The notes under the pieces were generated by a model. It saw nothing but the letters and a program-made list of their open reading frames with translations, ran no database searches and was not told the origin of the DNA. Below, one piece after another: positions 14,040-28,800 of a stretch of DNA of 64,000 nucleotides. The position numbers were made by a program, and so were the translations under genes. The DNA comes from Ptiloglossa arizonensis (taxonomy: Eukaryota > Arthropoda > Insecta > Hymenoptera > Colletidae), in assembly GCF_051014685.1 (NCBI RefSeq), contig NW_027478526.1:1-64000 (forward strand), written 5' to 3'. Numbering within the stretch: the first letter of the stretch is position 1; each line of letters opens with the position of its first letter.

Positions 14040-16726
14040 TATTACGTATATCCTATAACGCATAATGTATAGCGTATAACGCATAACGTATACCGTATAA
14101 CGTATAACGTCAAACGTATAACGTATAACGTATCACGTATAACGTATAACGTATAACGTATGACGTATCACGTATAAGGTATGACCTATAACGCATTACG
14201 TATAGCGTATAACGCATAACATATAACGTATAACGTATAACGTATAACGTATAACGTATAACGAATAACGTAAAACGTAAAACGTATAACGTACAACGCA
14301 TAACGTATAACGTATAACGTATAAAGTATAACGTATAACGTATAACGTATAACGTATAACGTATAACGTATAACGTATCACGTATAACGTATAACGTATA
14401 ACGTATGACGAATCACGTATAAGGTATGACCTATAACGCATTACGTATAGCGTATAACGCATAACATATAACGTATAACGTATAACGTATAACGTATAAC
14501 GTATAAAGTATAACGTATAACGTATAACGTGTAACGTATAACGTATATCCTATAACGCATAACGTATAGCGTATAACGCATAACGTATAACTTATAACGT
14601 ACAACGTATAACGTATAACGTTTAACGTATAACGTACAACGTATAACGTATAACGTATAACGTATAACGTCTAACATATAACGTATAACGTATAACGTAT
14701 AACGTATAACGTATAAAGTATATCGTATATCGTATAACGTATAACGTATAATGTATAACGTATATCCTATAACACATAACGTATAGCGTATAACGCATAA
14801 CGTATAACGTATAACGTATAACGTATAACGTATAACGTATAACGTATAACGTATAACGTATAACGTATTACGTATTACGTATAACCTATAACGTCTAACG
14901 TATAACGTATAACGTATGACGTATAACGTGTAACGTATAACGTATAACGTATAACGTATTACGTATTACGTATAACCTATAACGTATAACGTATAACGTA
15001 TAACGTATGACGTATAACGTATAACGTATAACGTATAACGTATAACGTATAACGTATAACGTATAACGTGTAACGTGTAACGTATAACGTATAACTTATA
15101 ACGTATAACTTATAACGTATAACGTATAACGTATAACGTATAACGTATAACGTATAACGTGTAACGTATAACGTATAACTTATAACGTATAACTTATAAC
15201 GTATAACGTATAACGTATAACGTGTAACGTATAACGTATAACGTATAACGTATTACGTATTACGTATAACCTATAACGTCTAACGTATAACGTATAACGT
15301 ATGACGTATAACGTATAACGTATAACGTATAACGTATAACGTATAACGTATGACGTATCACGTATAAGGTATGACCTATAACGCATTACGTATAGCGTAT
15401 AACGCATAACATATAACGTATAACGTATAACGTATAACGTATAACGTATAACGTATAAAGTATAACGTATAACGAATAACGTAAAACGTGAAACGTATTA
15501 CATATTACGTGTAACGAGTAACGTATAACGTATAAAGTATAACGTATAACGTATAACGTGTAACGTATAACGTATATCCTATAACGCATAACGTATAGCG
15601 TATAACGCATAACGTATAACGTATAACGTATAACGTATAACGTCTAACGTTTAACGTATAACGTACAACGTATAACGTATAACGTATAACGTATAACGTA
15701 TAACGTATCACGTATAACGTATAACGTATAACGTATGACGTATCACGTATAAGGTATGACCTATAACGCATTACGTATAGCGTATAACGCATAACATATA
15801 ACGTATAACGTATAACGTATAACGTATAACGTATAACGTATAAAGTATAACGTATAACGTATAACGTATAACGTATAAGGTATAACGTATAACGTATAAC
15901 GTATAACGTATAACGTATAACGAATAACGTAAAACGTGAAACGTATTACATATTACGTGTAACGAGTAACGTATAACGTATAAAGTATAACGTATAACGT
16001 ATAACGTGTAACGTATAACGTATATCCTATAACGCATAACGTATAGCGTATAACGCATAACGTATAACGTATAACGTATAACGTATAACGTCTAACGTTT
16101 AACCTATAACGTACAACGTATTACATATTACATATAACGTATAACGTACAACGTATAACGTATAACATATAACGTCTAACGTTTAACGCATTACGTATAG
16201 CGTATAACGCATAACATATAACGTATAACGTATAACGTATAACGTATAACGTATAAAGTATAACGTATAACGTATAACGTGTAACGTATAACGAATATCC
16301 TATAACGCATAACGTATAGCGTATAACGCATAACGTATAACGTATAACGTATAACGTATAACGCATAACGTATAACGTATAACGTATAACGTATAACGTA
16401 TAAAGTATATCGTATAACGTATAACGTATAACGTATAACGTATAACGTATATCCTATAACACATAACGTATAGCGTATGACGTATAACGTATGACGTATC
16501 ACGTATAAGGTATGACCTATAACGCATTACGTATAGCGTATAACGCATAACATATAACGTATAACGTATAACGTATAACGTATAACGTATAACGTATAAC
16601 GTATAACGTATAACGTATAAAGTATAACGTATAACGTATAACGTGTAACGTATAACGTATATCCTATAACGCATAACGTATAGCGTATAACGCATAACGT
16701 ATAACGTATAACGTATAACGTATAAC
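14040..16726 (+). repeat. Block A, third partial copy (about 2.7 kb)
   Basis: The word order from roughly 9955 to 12640 (block A copy 2) is repeated here at an offset of 4,088 bp, dropping to 4,081 bp from about 15180 and returning to 4,088 near 16813. All are multiples of 7. The private GTATACCG and GTCAAACG words appear at about 14091-14113, the only other sites being in copies 1 and 2. An extra unit lies between 16550 and 16620. Homology to copy 1 continues beyond the right boundary given here (the CTTATAACGTGTAACG word at about 16889 matches 5569). The boundary is set at 16727 because the next tandem duplication begins there. The stretch 13921-14039 is a junction of ordinary variant units. 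Confidence 0.85.
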
Positions 16727-19700
16727 GTCTAACGTTTAACGTATAACGTACAACGTATTACATATTACATATAACGTATAACGTACAACGTATAACGTTT
16801 AACATATAACGTCTAACGTTTAACGTATAACGTATAACGTATAACGTATAACGTATAACGTATAACGTATAACGTATAACTTATAACGTGTAACGTATAA
16901 CCTATAACGTGTAACGTATAACGTATAACGTATAACGTATTACGTATTACGTATAAACTATAACGTCTAACGTATAACGTATAACGTATAACGTATAACG
17001 TATAACGTATAACGTATAACGTATAACGTATAACGTATAACGTATAACGTATAACGTATAACGTATAACGTATAACGTATAACGTATAACGTATAACGTA
17101 TAACGTATAACGTATAACGTATAACGTATAACGTATAACGTATAACGTATAACGTATAACGTATAACGTATAACGTATAACGTATAACGTATAACGTATA
17201 ACGTAAAACGTATAACGTATAACGTATAACGTATTACGTATTACGTATAAACTATAACGTCTAACGTATAACGTATAACGTATAACGTATAACGTATAAC
17301 GTATAACGTATAACGTATCACGTATAACGTATAACGTATGACGTATCACGTATAAGGTATGACCTATAACGCATTACGTATAGCGTATAACGCATAATGT
17401 ATAACGTATAACGTATAACGTATAACGTATAACTTATAACGTATAACGTATAACGTATAAAGTATAACGTATAACGTATAACGTATAACGTATAACGTAT
17501 AACGTATAACGTATAACGTATAACGTATAACGTATAACGTATAACGTATAACGTATAACGTATAACGTATAACGTATAACGTATAACGTATAACGTATAA
17601 CGTATAACGTATAACGTATAACGTATAACGTATAACGTCTAACGTTTAACGTATAACGTACAACGTATTACATATTACATATAACGTATAACGTACAACG
17701 TATAACGTATAACATATAACGTCTAACGTTTAACGTATAACGTATAACGTATAACGTATAACGTATAACGTATAACGTATAACGTATAACGTATAACGTA
17801 TAACGAATAACGTATAACGTGTAACGTATAACTTATAACGTATAACGTATAACGTATAACGTATAACGTATAACGTAAAACGTATAACGTATAACGTATA
17901 ACGTATAACGTATAACGTATAACGTATAACGTATAACGTATAACGTATAACGTATAACGTATAACATATAAGGTGTAACGTATAACGTATAACGTATAAC
18001 GTATAACGTATAAAGTATATCGTATATCGTATAACGTATAACGTATAACGTATAACGTATATCCTATAACGCATAACGTATAGCGTATAACGCATAACGT
18101 ATAACGTATAACGTATAACGTATAACGTCTAACGTTTAACCTATAACGTACAACGTGTTACATATTACATATAACGTATAACGTACAACGTATAACGTAT
18201 AACATATAACGTCTAACGTTTAAGGTATAACGTACAACGTATAACGTATAACGTATAACGTATAACGTATCACGTATAACGTATAACGTATAACGTATGA
18301 CGTATCACGTATAAGGTATGACCTATAACGCATTACGTATAGCGTATAACGCATAACATATAACGTATAACGTATAACGTATAACGTATAACGTATAAAG
18401 TATAACGTATAACGTATAACGTGTAACGTATAACGAATATCCTATAACGCATAAAGTATAGCGTATAACGCATAACGTATAACGTATAACGTATAACGTA
18501 TAACGTCTAACGTTTAACGTATAACGTACAACGTATAACGTATAACGTATAACGTCTAACATATAACGTATAACGTATAACGTATAACGTATAACGTATA
18601 AAGTATATCGTATATCGTATAACGTATAACGTATAACGTATAACGTATATCCTATAACACATAACGTATAGCGTATAACGCATAACGTATAACGTATAAC
18701 GTATAACGTACAACGTATAACGTATAACGTATAACGTATTACGTATTACGTATAACCTATAACGTCTAACGTATAACGTATAACGTATGACGTATAACGT
18801 GTAACGTATAACGTATAACGTATAACGTATTACGTATTACGTATAACCTATAACGTCTAACGTATAACGTATAACGTATGACGTATAACGTATAACGTAT
18901 AACGTATAACGTATAACGTATAACGTATAACGTATAACGTATAACGTGTAACGTATAACGTATAACGTATAACGTATAACTTATAACGTATAACGTATAA
19001 CGTATAACGTGTAACGTATAACGTATAACGTATAACGTATAACGTATAACGTATAACGTATAACGTATAACGTATAACGTATAACGTATAACGTATAACG
19101 TATAACGTATAACGTATAACGTATAACGTATAACGTATAACGTATAACGTATAACGTATAACGTATAACGTATAACGTATAACGTATAACGTATAACGTA
19201 TAACGTATAACGTATAACGTATAACGTATAACGTATAACGTATAACGTATAACGTATAACGTATAACGTAAAACGTATAACGTATAACGTATAACGTATT
19301 ACGTATTACGTATAAACTATAACGTCTAACGTATAACGTATAACGTATAACGTATAACGTATAACGTATCACGTATAACGTATAACGTATGACGTATCAC
19401 GTATAAGGTATGACCTATAACGCATTACGTATAGCGTATAACGCATAATGTATAACGTATAACGTATAACGTATAACGTATAACTTATAACGTATAACGT
19501 ATAACGTATAAAGTATAACGTATAACGTATAACGTATAACGTATAACGTATAACGTATAACGTATAACGTATAACGTATAACGTATAACGTATAACGTAT
19601 AACGTATAACGTATAACGTATAACGTATAACGTATAACGTATAACGTATAACGTATAACGTATAACGTCTAACGTTTAACGTATAACGTACAACGTATTA

Positions 19701-20730
19701 CATATTACATATAACGTATAACGTACAACGTATAACGTATAACATATAACGTCTAACGTTTAACGTATAACGTATAACGTATAACGTATAACGTATAACG
19801 TATAACGTATAACGTATAACGTATAACGTATAACGAATAACGTATAACGTGTAACGTATAACTTATAACGTATAACGTATAACGTATAACGTAAAACGTA
19901 TAACGTAAACCGTATAACGTATAACGTATAACGTATAACGTATAACGTATAACGTATAACGTATAACGTATAACGTATAACGTATAACGTATAACGTATA
20001 ACGTATAACGTATAACGTATAACGTATAACGTATAACGTATAACGTATAAAGTATATCGTATATCGTATAACGTATAACGTATAACGTATAACGTATATC
20101 CTATAACGCATAACGTATAGCGTATAACGCATAACGTATAACGTATAACGTATAACGTATAACGTCTAACGTTTAACCTATAACGTACAACGTATTACAT
20201 ATTACATATAACGTATAACGTACAACGTATAACGTATAACGTCTAACGTTTAACGTATAACGTACAACGTATAACGTATAACGTATAACGTCTAACATAT
20301 AACGTATAACGTATAACGTATAACGTATAACGTATAAAGTATATCGTATATCGTATAACGTATAACGTATAACGTATAACGTATATCCTATAACACATAA
20401 CGTATAGCGTATAACGCATAACGTATAACGTATAACGTATAACGTACAACGTATAACGTATAACGTATAACGTATTACGTATTACGTATAACCTATAACG
20501 TCTAACGTATAACGTATAACGTATGACGTATAACGTGTAACGTATAACGTATAACGTATAACGTATTACGTATTACGTATAACCTATAACGTCTAACGTA
20601 TAACGTATAACGTATAACGTATGACGTATAACGTATAACGTATAACGTATAACGTATAACGTATAACGTATAACGTATAACGTATAACGTGTAACGTATA
20701 ACGTATAACGTATAACGTATAACGTATAAC
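16727..20730 (+). repeat. 4,004-bp tandem duplication, left copy
   Basis: Every variant word from 16727 is repeated exactly 4,004 bp (572 units) later, and the two copies abut. Shared distinctive features include ATAACATATAAGGTGTAAC near 17964, CAACGTGTTACAT near 18155 and AACGTAAACCG near 19906. One difference was seen by eye: this copy has T at 16799 where the right copy has A at 20803. Inside the unit a shorter piece is itself duplicated about 1,736 bp apart (around 18510-18710 and 20245-20450), so the 4-kb unit arose from already duplicated material. A pure tract lies at 19012-19270. Confidence 0.92.
18425..18470 (+). repeat. CATAAAGTATAGCG marker (eight copies)
   Basis: The word AATATCCTATAACG followed by CATAAAGTATAGCG occurs near 18452, 22456, 25193, 30968, 32907, 33901, 39229 and 40173, and nowhere else that I saw. 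In most other places the same position reads CATAACGTATAGCG. The CG-to-AG change therefore marks one recently spread module of about 1 kb confined to 18-41 kb. The 39229 copy has an additional private change (TCCTTTAACG). Confidence 0.85.
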
Positions 20731-23700
20731 GTCTAACGTTTAACGTATAACGTACAACGTATTACATATTACATATAACGTATAACGTACAACGTATAAC
20801 GTATAACATATAACGTCTAACGTTTAACGTATAACGTATAACGTATAACGTATAACGTATAACGTATAACGTATAACGTATAACTTATAACGTGTAACGT
20901 ATAACCTATAACGTGTAACGTATAACGTATAACGTATAACGTATTACGTATTACGTATAAACTATAACGTCTAACGTATAACGTATAACGTATAACGTAT
21001 AACGTATAACGTATAACGTATAACGTATAACGTATAACGTATAACGTATAACGTATAACGTATAACGTATAACGTATAACGTATAACGTATAACGTATAA
21101 CGTATAACGTATAACGTATAACGTATAACGTATAACGTATAACGTATAACGTATAACGTATAACGTATAACGTATAACGTATAACGTATAACGTATAACG
21201 TATAACGTAAAACGTATAACGTATAACGTATAACGTATTACGTATTACGTATAAACTATAACGTCTAACGTATAACGTATAACGTATAACGTATAACGTA
21301 TAACGTATAACGTATAACGTATCACGTATAACGTATAACGTATGACGTATCACGTATAAGGTATGACCTATAACGCATTACGTATAGCGTATAACGCATA
21401 ATGTATAACGTATAACGTATAACGTATAACGTATAACTTATAACGTATAACGTATAACGTATAAAGTATAACGTATAACGTATAACGTATAACGTATAAC
21501 GTATAACGTATAACGTATAACGTATAACGTATAACGTATAACGTATAACGTATAACGTATAACGTATAACGTATAACGTATAACGTATAACGTATAACGT
21601 ATAACGTATAACGTATAACGTATAACGTATAACGTATAACGTCTAACGTTTAACGTATAACGTACAACGTATTACATATTACATATAACGTATAACGTAC
21701 AACGTATAACGTATAACATATAACGTCTAACGTTTAACGTATAACGTATAACGTATAACGTATAACGTATAACGTATAACGTATAACGTATAACGTATAA
21801 CGTATAACGAATAACGTATAACGTGTAACGTATAACTTATAACGTATAACGTATAACGTATAACGTATAACGTATAACGTAAAACGTATAACGTATAACG
21901 TATAACGTATAACGTATAACGTATAACGTATAACGTATAACGTATAACGTATAACGTATAACGTATAACATATAAGGTGTAACGTATAACGTATAACGTA
22001 TAACGTATAACGTATAAAGTATATCGTATATCGTATAACGTATAACGTATAACGTATAACGTATATCCTATAACGCATAACGTATAGCGTATAACGCATA
22101 ACGTATAACGTATAACGTATAACGTATAACGTCTAACGTTTAACCTATAACGTACAACGTGTTACATATTACATATAACGTATAACGTACAACGTATAAC
22201 GTATAACATATAACGTCTAACGTTTAAGGTATAACGTACAACGTATAACGTATAACGTATAACGTATAACGTATCACGTATAACGTATAACGTATAACGT
22301 ATGACGTATCACGTATAAGGTATGACCTATAACGCATTACGTATAGCGTATAACGCATAACATATAACGTATAACGTATAACGTATAACGTATAACGTAT
22401 AAAGTATAACGTATAACGTATAACGTGTAACGTATAACGAATATCCTATAACGCATAAAGTATAGCGTATAACGCATAACGTATAACGTATAACGTATAA
22501 CGTATAACGTCTAACGTTTAACGTATAACGTACAACGTATAACGTATAACGTATAACGTCTAACATATAACGTATAACGTATAACGTATAACGTATAACG
22601 TATAAAGTATATCGTATATCGTATAACGTATAACGTATAACGTATAACGTATATCCTATAACACATAACGTATAGCGTATAACGCATAACGTATAACGTA
22701 TAACGTATAACGTACAACGTATAACGTATAACGTATAACGTATTACGTATTACGTATAACCTATAACGTCTAACGTATAACGTATAACGTATGACGTATA
22801 ACGTGTAACGTATAACGTATAACGTATAACGTATTACGTATTACGTATAACCTATAACGTCTAACGTATAACGTATAACGTATGACGTATAACGTATAAC
22901 GTATAACGTATAACGTATAACGTATAACGTATAACGTATAACGTATAACGTGTAACGTATAACGTATAACGTATAACGTATAACTTATAACGTATAACGT
23001 ATAACGTATAACGTGTAACGTATAACGTATAACGTATAACGTATAACGTATAACGTATAACGTATAACGTATAACGTATAACGTATAACGTATAACGTAT
23101 AACGTATAACGTATAACGTATAACGTATAACGTATAACGTATAACGTATAACGTATAACGTATAACGTATAACGTATAACGTATAACGTATAACGTATAA
23201 CGTATAACGTATAACGTATAACGTATAACGTATAACGTATAACGTATAACGTATAACGTATAACGTATAACGTAAAACGTATAACGTATAACGTATAACG
23301 TATTACGTATTACGTATAAACTATAACGTCTAACGTATAACGTATAACGTATAACGTATAACGTATAACGTATCACGTATAACGTATAACGTATGACGTA
23401 TCACGTATAAGGTATGACCTATAACGCATTACGTATAGCGTATAACGCATAATGTATAACGTATAACGTATAACGTATAACGTATAACTTATAACGTATA
23501 ACGTATAACGTATAAAGTATAACGTATAACGTATAACGTATAACGTATAACGTATAACGTATAACGTATAACGTATAACGTATAACGTATAACGTATAAC
23601 GTATAACGTATAACGTATAACGTATAACGTATAACGTATAACGTATAACGTATAACGTATAACGTATAACGTCTAACGTTTAACGTATAACGTACAACGT

Positions 23701-24734
23701 ATTACATATTACATATAACGTATAACGTACAACGTATAACGTATAACATATAACGTCTAACGTTTAACGTATAACGTATAACGTATAACGTATAACGTAT
23801 AACGTATAACGTATAACGTATAACGTATAACGTATAACGAATAACGTATAACGTGTAACGTATAACTTATAACGTATAACGTATAACGTATAACGTAAAA
23901 CGTATAACGTAAACCGTATAACGTATAACGTATAACGTATAACGTATAACGTATAACGTATAACGTATAACGTATAACGTATAACGTATAACGTATAACG
24001 TATAACGTATAACGTATAACGTATAACGTATAACGTATAACGTATAACGTATAAAGTATATCGTATATCGTATAACGTATAACGTATAACGTATAACGTA
24101 TATCCTATAACGCATAACGTATAGCGTATAACGCATAACGTATAACGTATAACGTATAACGTATAACGTCTAACGTTTAACCTATAACGTACAACGTATT
24201 ACATATTACATATAACGTATAACGTACAACGTATAACGTATAACGTCTAACGTTTAACGTATAACGTACAACGTATAACGTATAACGTATAACGTCTAAC
24301 ATATAACGTATAACGTATAACGTATAACGTATAACGTATAAAGTATATCGTATATCGTATAACGTATAACGTATAACGTATAACGTATATCCTATAACAC
24401 ATAACGTATAGCGTATAACGCATAACGTATAACGTATAACGTATAACGTACAACGTATAACGTATAACGTATAACGTATTACGTATTACGTATAACCTAT
24501 AACGTCTAACGTATAACGTATAACGTATGACGTATAACGTGTAACGTATAACGTATAACGTATAACGTATTACGTATTACGTATAACCTATAACGTCTAA
24601 CGTATAACGTATAACGTATAACGTATGACGTATAACGTATAACGTATAACGTATAACGTATAACGTATAACGTATAACGTATAACGTATAACGTGTAACG
24701 TATAACGTATAACGTATAACGTATAACGTATAAC
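20731..24734 (+). repeat. 4,004-bp tandem duplication, right copy
   Basis: This copy starts at the base following the left copy and keeps the same variants at an offset of 4,004 bp to about 24735. There the sequence switches to an AAAGTATATCG word, while the left copy is followed by the start of this copy. The near identity over 4 kb, with one mismatch noticed, implies a very recent duplication event or an assembly duplication. The matching pure tract is at 23016-23274. Confidence 0.92.
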
Positions 24735-25849
24735 GTATAACGTATAAAGTATATCGTATATCGTATATCGTATAACGTATAACGTATAACGTATAACGTA
24801 TATCCTATAACGCATAACGTATAGCGTATAACGCATAACGTATAACGTATAACGTATAACGTATAACGTCTAACGTTTAACCTATAACGTACAACGTATT
24901 ACATATTACATATAACGTATAACGTACAACGTATAACGTATAACATATAACGTCTAACGTTTAAGGTATAACGTACAACGTATAACGTATAACGTATAAC
25001 GTATAACGTATCACGTATAACGTATAACGTATAACGTATGACGTATCACGTATAAGGTATGACCTATAACGCATTACGTATAGCGTATAACGCATAACAT
25101 ATAACGTATAACGTATAACGTATAACGTATAACGTATAAAGTATAACGTATAACGTATAACGTGTAACGTATAACGAATATCCTATAACGCATAAAGTAT
25201 AGCGTATAACGCATAACGTATAACGTATAACGTATAACGTATAACGTCTAACGTTTAACGTATAACGTACAACGTATAACGTATAACGTATAACGTCTAA
25301 CATATAACGTATAACGTATAACGTATAACGTATAACGTATAAAGTATATCGTATATCGTATAACGTATAACGTATAACGTATAACGTATATCCTATAACA
25401 CATAACGTATAGCGTATAACGCATAACGTATAACGTATAACGTATAACGTACAACGTATAACGTATAACGTATAACGTATTACGTATTACGTATAACCTA
25501 TAACGTCTAACGTATAACGTATAACGTATGACGTATAACGTGTAACGTATAACGTATAACGTATAACGTATTACGTATTACGTATAACCTATAACGTCTA
25601 ACGTATAACGTATAACGTATAACGTATGACGTATAACGTATAACGTATAACGTATAACGTATAACGTATAACGTATAACGTATAACGTATAACGTGTAAC
25701 GTATAACGTATAACGTATAACGTATAACTTATAACGTATAACGTATAACGTATAACGTGTAACGTATAACGTATAACGTATAACGTATGACGTATAACGT
25801 ATAACGTATAACGTATAACGTATAACGTATAACGTATAACGTATAACGT
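24735..25849 (+). repeat. Partial re-copy of the 4-kb unit plus junction
   Basis: From about 24745 to 25590 the word order repeats about 22005-22855 at an offset of 2,737 bp (391 units). It starts with the TATCGTATATCG word, here with a third TATATCG unit at 24746-24775 where most other copies have two. It also carries the CATAAAGTATAGCG marker at about 25191. From 25590 to 25849 the sequence is mostly perfect units with GTGTAACG and CTTATAACG variants and leads into the next large block. Confidence 0.8.
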
Positions 25850-28800
25850 ATAACGTGTAACGTATAACGTATAACGTATAACGTATAACTTATAACGTAT
25901 AACGTATAACGTATAACGTATAACGTATGACGTATCACGTATAAGGTATGACCTATAACGCATTACGTATAGCGTATAACGCATAACATATAACGTATAA
26001 CGTATAACGTATAACGTATAACGTACAACGTATAACGTGTAACGTATAGCGTATAACGTATAACGTATAACGTATAACGAATAACGTATAACGTATAACG
26101 TACAATGTATAACGTATAACGTATAGCGTATAACGTATAACGTATTACATATTACATATAACGTATAACGTATAACGTATAACGTATAACGTATAACGTC
26201 TAACGTTTAACGTATAACGTACAACGTATAACGTATAACGTATAACGTATAACGTATCACGTATAACGTATAACGTATAACGTATGACGTATCACGTATA
26301 AGGTATGACCTATAACGCATTACGTATAGCGTATAACGCATAACATATAACGTATAACGTATAACGTATAACGTATAACGTATAACGTATAACGTATAAA
26401 GTATAACGTATAACGTATAACGTGTAACGTATAACGTATATCCTATAACGCATAACGTATAGCGTATAACGCATAACGTATAACGTATAACGTATAACGT
26501 ATAACGTCTAACGTTTAACGTATAACGTACAACGTATTACATATTACATATAACGTGTAACGTACAACGTATAACATATAACATATAACGTCTAACGTTT
26601 AACGTATAACGTACAACGTATAACGTATAACGTATAACGTATAACGTATCACGTATAACGTATAACGTATAACGTATGACGTATCACGTATAAGGTATGA
26701 CCTATAACGCATTACGTATAGCGTATAACGCATAACATATAACGTATAACGTATAACGTATAACGTATAACGTATAAAGTATAACGTATAACGTATAACG
26801 TGTAACGTATAACGTATATCCTATAACGCATAACGTATAGCGTATAACGCATAACGTATAACGTATAACGTATAACGTATAACGTCTAACGTTTAACGTA
26901 TAACGTACAACGTATAACGTATAACGTATAACGTCTAACATATAACGTATAACGTATAACGTATAACGTATAACGTATAAAGTATATCGTATATCGTATA
27001 ACGTATAACGTATAACGTATAACGTATAACGTATAACGTATAGCGTATAACGTATAACGTATAACGTATAACGTATAACGTATAACGTATTACGTATTAC
27101 GTATAACCTATAACGTCTAACGTATAACGTATAACGTATGACGTATAACGTGTAACGTATAACGTATAACGTATAACGTATTACGTATTACGTATAACCT
27201 ATAACGTCTAACGTATAACGTATTACGTATTACGTATAACCTATAACGTCTAACGTATAACGTATAACGTATGACGTATAACGTATAACGTATAACGTAT
27301 AACGTATAAGGTATAACGTATAACGTATAACGTATAACGTATAACGTATAACGAATAACGTAAAACGTGAAACGTATTACATATTACGTGTAACGAGTAA
27401 CGTATAACGTATAAAGTATAACGTATAACGTATAACGTGTAACGTATAACGTATATCCTATAACGCATAACGTATAGCGTACAACGCATAACGTATAACG
27501 TATAACGTATAACGTATAACGTCTAACGTTTAACGTATAACGTACAACGTATAACGTATAACGTATAACGTATAACGTATCACGTATAACGTATAACGTA
27601 TAACGTATGACGTATCACGTATAAGGTATGACCTATAACGCATTACGTATAGCGTATAACGCATAACATATAACGTATAACGTATAACGTATAACGTATA
27701 ACGTATAACGTATAAAGTATAACGTATAACGTATAACGTATAACGTGTAACGTATAACGTATATCCTATAACGCATAACGTATAGCGTATAACGCATAAC
27801 GTATAACGTATAACGTATAACGTATAACGTCTAACGTTTAACGTATAACGTATAACGTCTAACGTTTAACGTATAACGTACAACGTATTACATATTACAT
27901 ATAACGTATAACGTACAACGTATAACGTATAACATATAACGTCTAACGTTTAACGTATAACGTATAACGTATAACGTATAACGTATAACGTATAACGTAT
28001 AACGTATAACGTATAACGTATAACGAATAACGTATAACGTGTAACGTATAACTTATAACGTATAACGTATAACGTATAACGTATAACGTATAACGTAAAA
28101 CGTATAACGTATAACGTATAACGTATAACGTATAACGTATAACGTATAACGTATAACGTATAACGTATAACGTATAACGTATAACGAATATCCTATAACG
28201 CATAACGTATAGCGTATAACGCATAACGTATAACGTATAACGTATAACGTATAACGCATAACGTATAACGTATAACGTATAACGTATAACGTATAAGGTA
28301 TAACGTATAACGTATAACGTATAACGTATAACGTATAACGAATAACGTAAAACGTGAAACGTATTACATATTACGTGTAACGAGTAACGTATAACGTATA
28401 AAGTATAACGTATAACGTATAACGTGTAACGTATAACGTATATCCTATAACGCATAACGTATAGCGTATAACGCATAACGTATAACGTATAACGTATAAC
28501 GTATAACGTCTAACGTTTAACCTATAACGTACAACGTATTACATATTACATATAACGTATAACGTACAACGTATAACGTATAACATATAACGTCTAACGT
28601 TTAACGCATTACGTATAGCGTATAACGCATAACATATAACGTATAACGTATAACGTATAACGTATAACGTATAAAGTATAACGTATAACGTATAACGTGT
28701 AACGTATAACGAATATCCTATAACGCATAACGTATAGCGTATAACGCATAACGTATAACGTATAACGTATAACGTATAACGCATAACGTATAACGTATAA

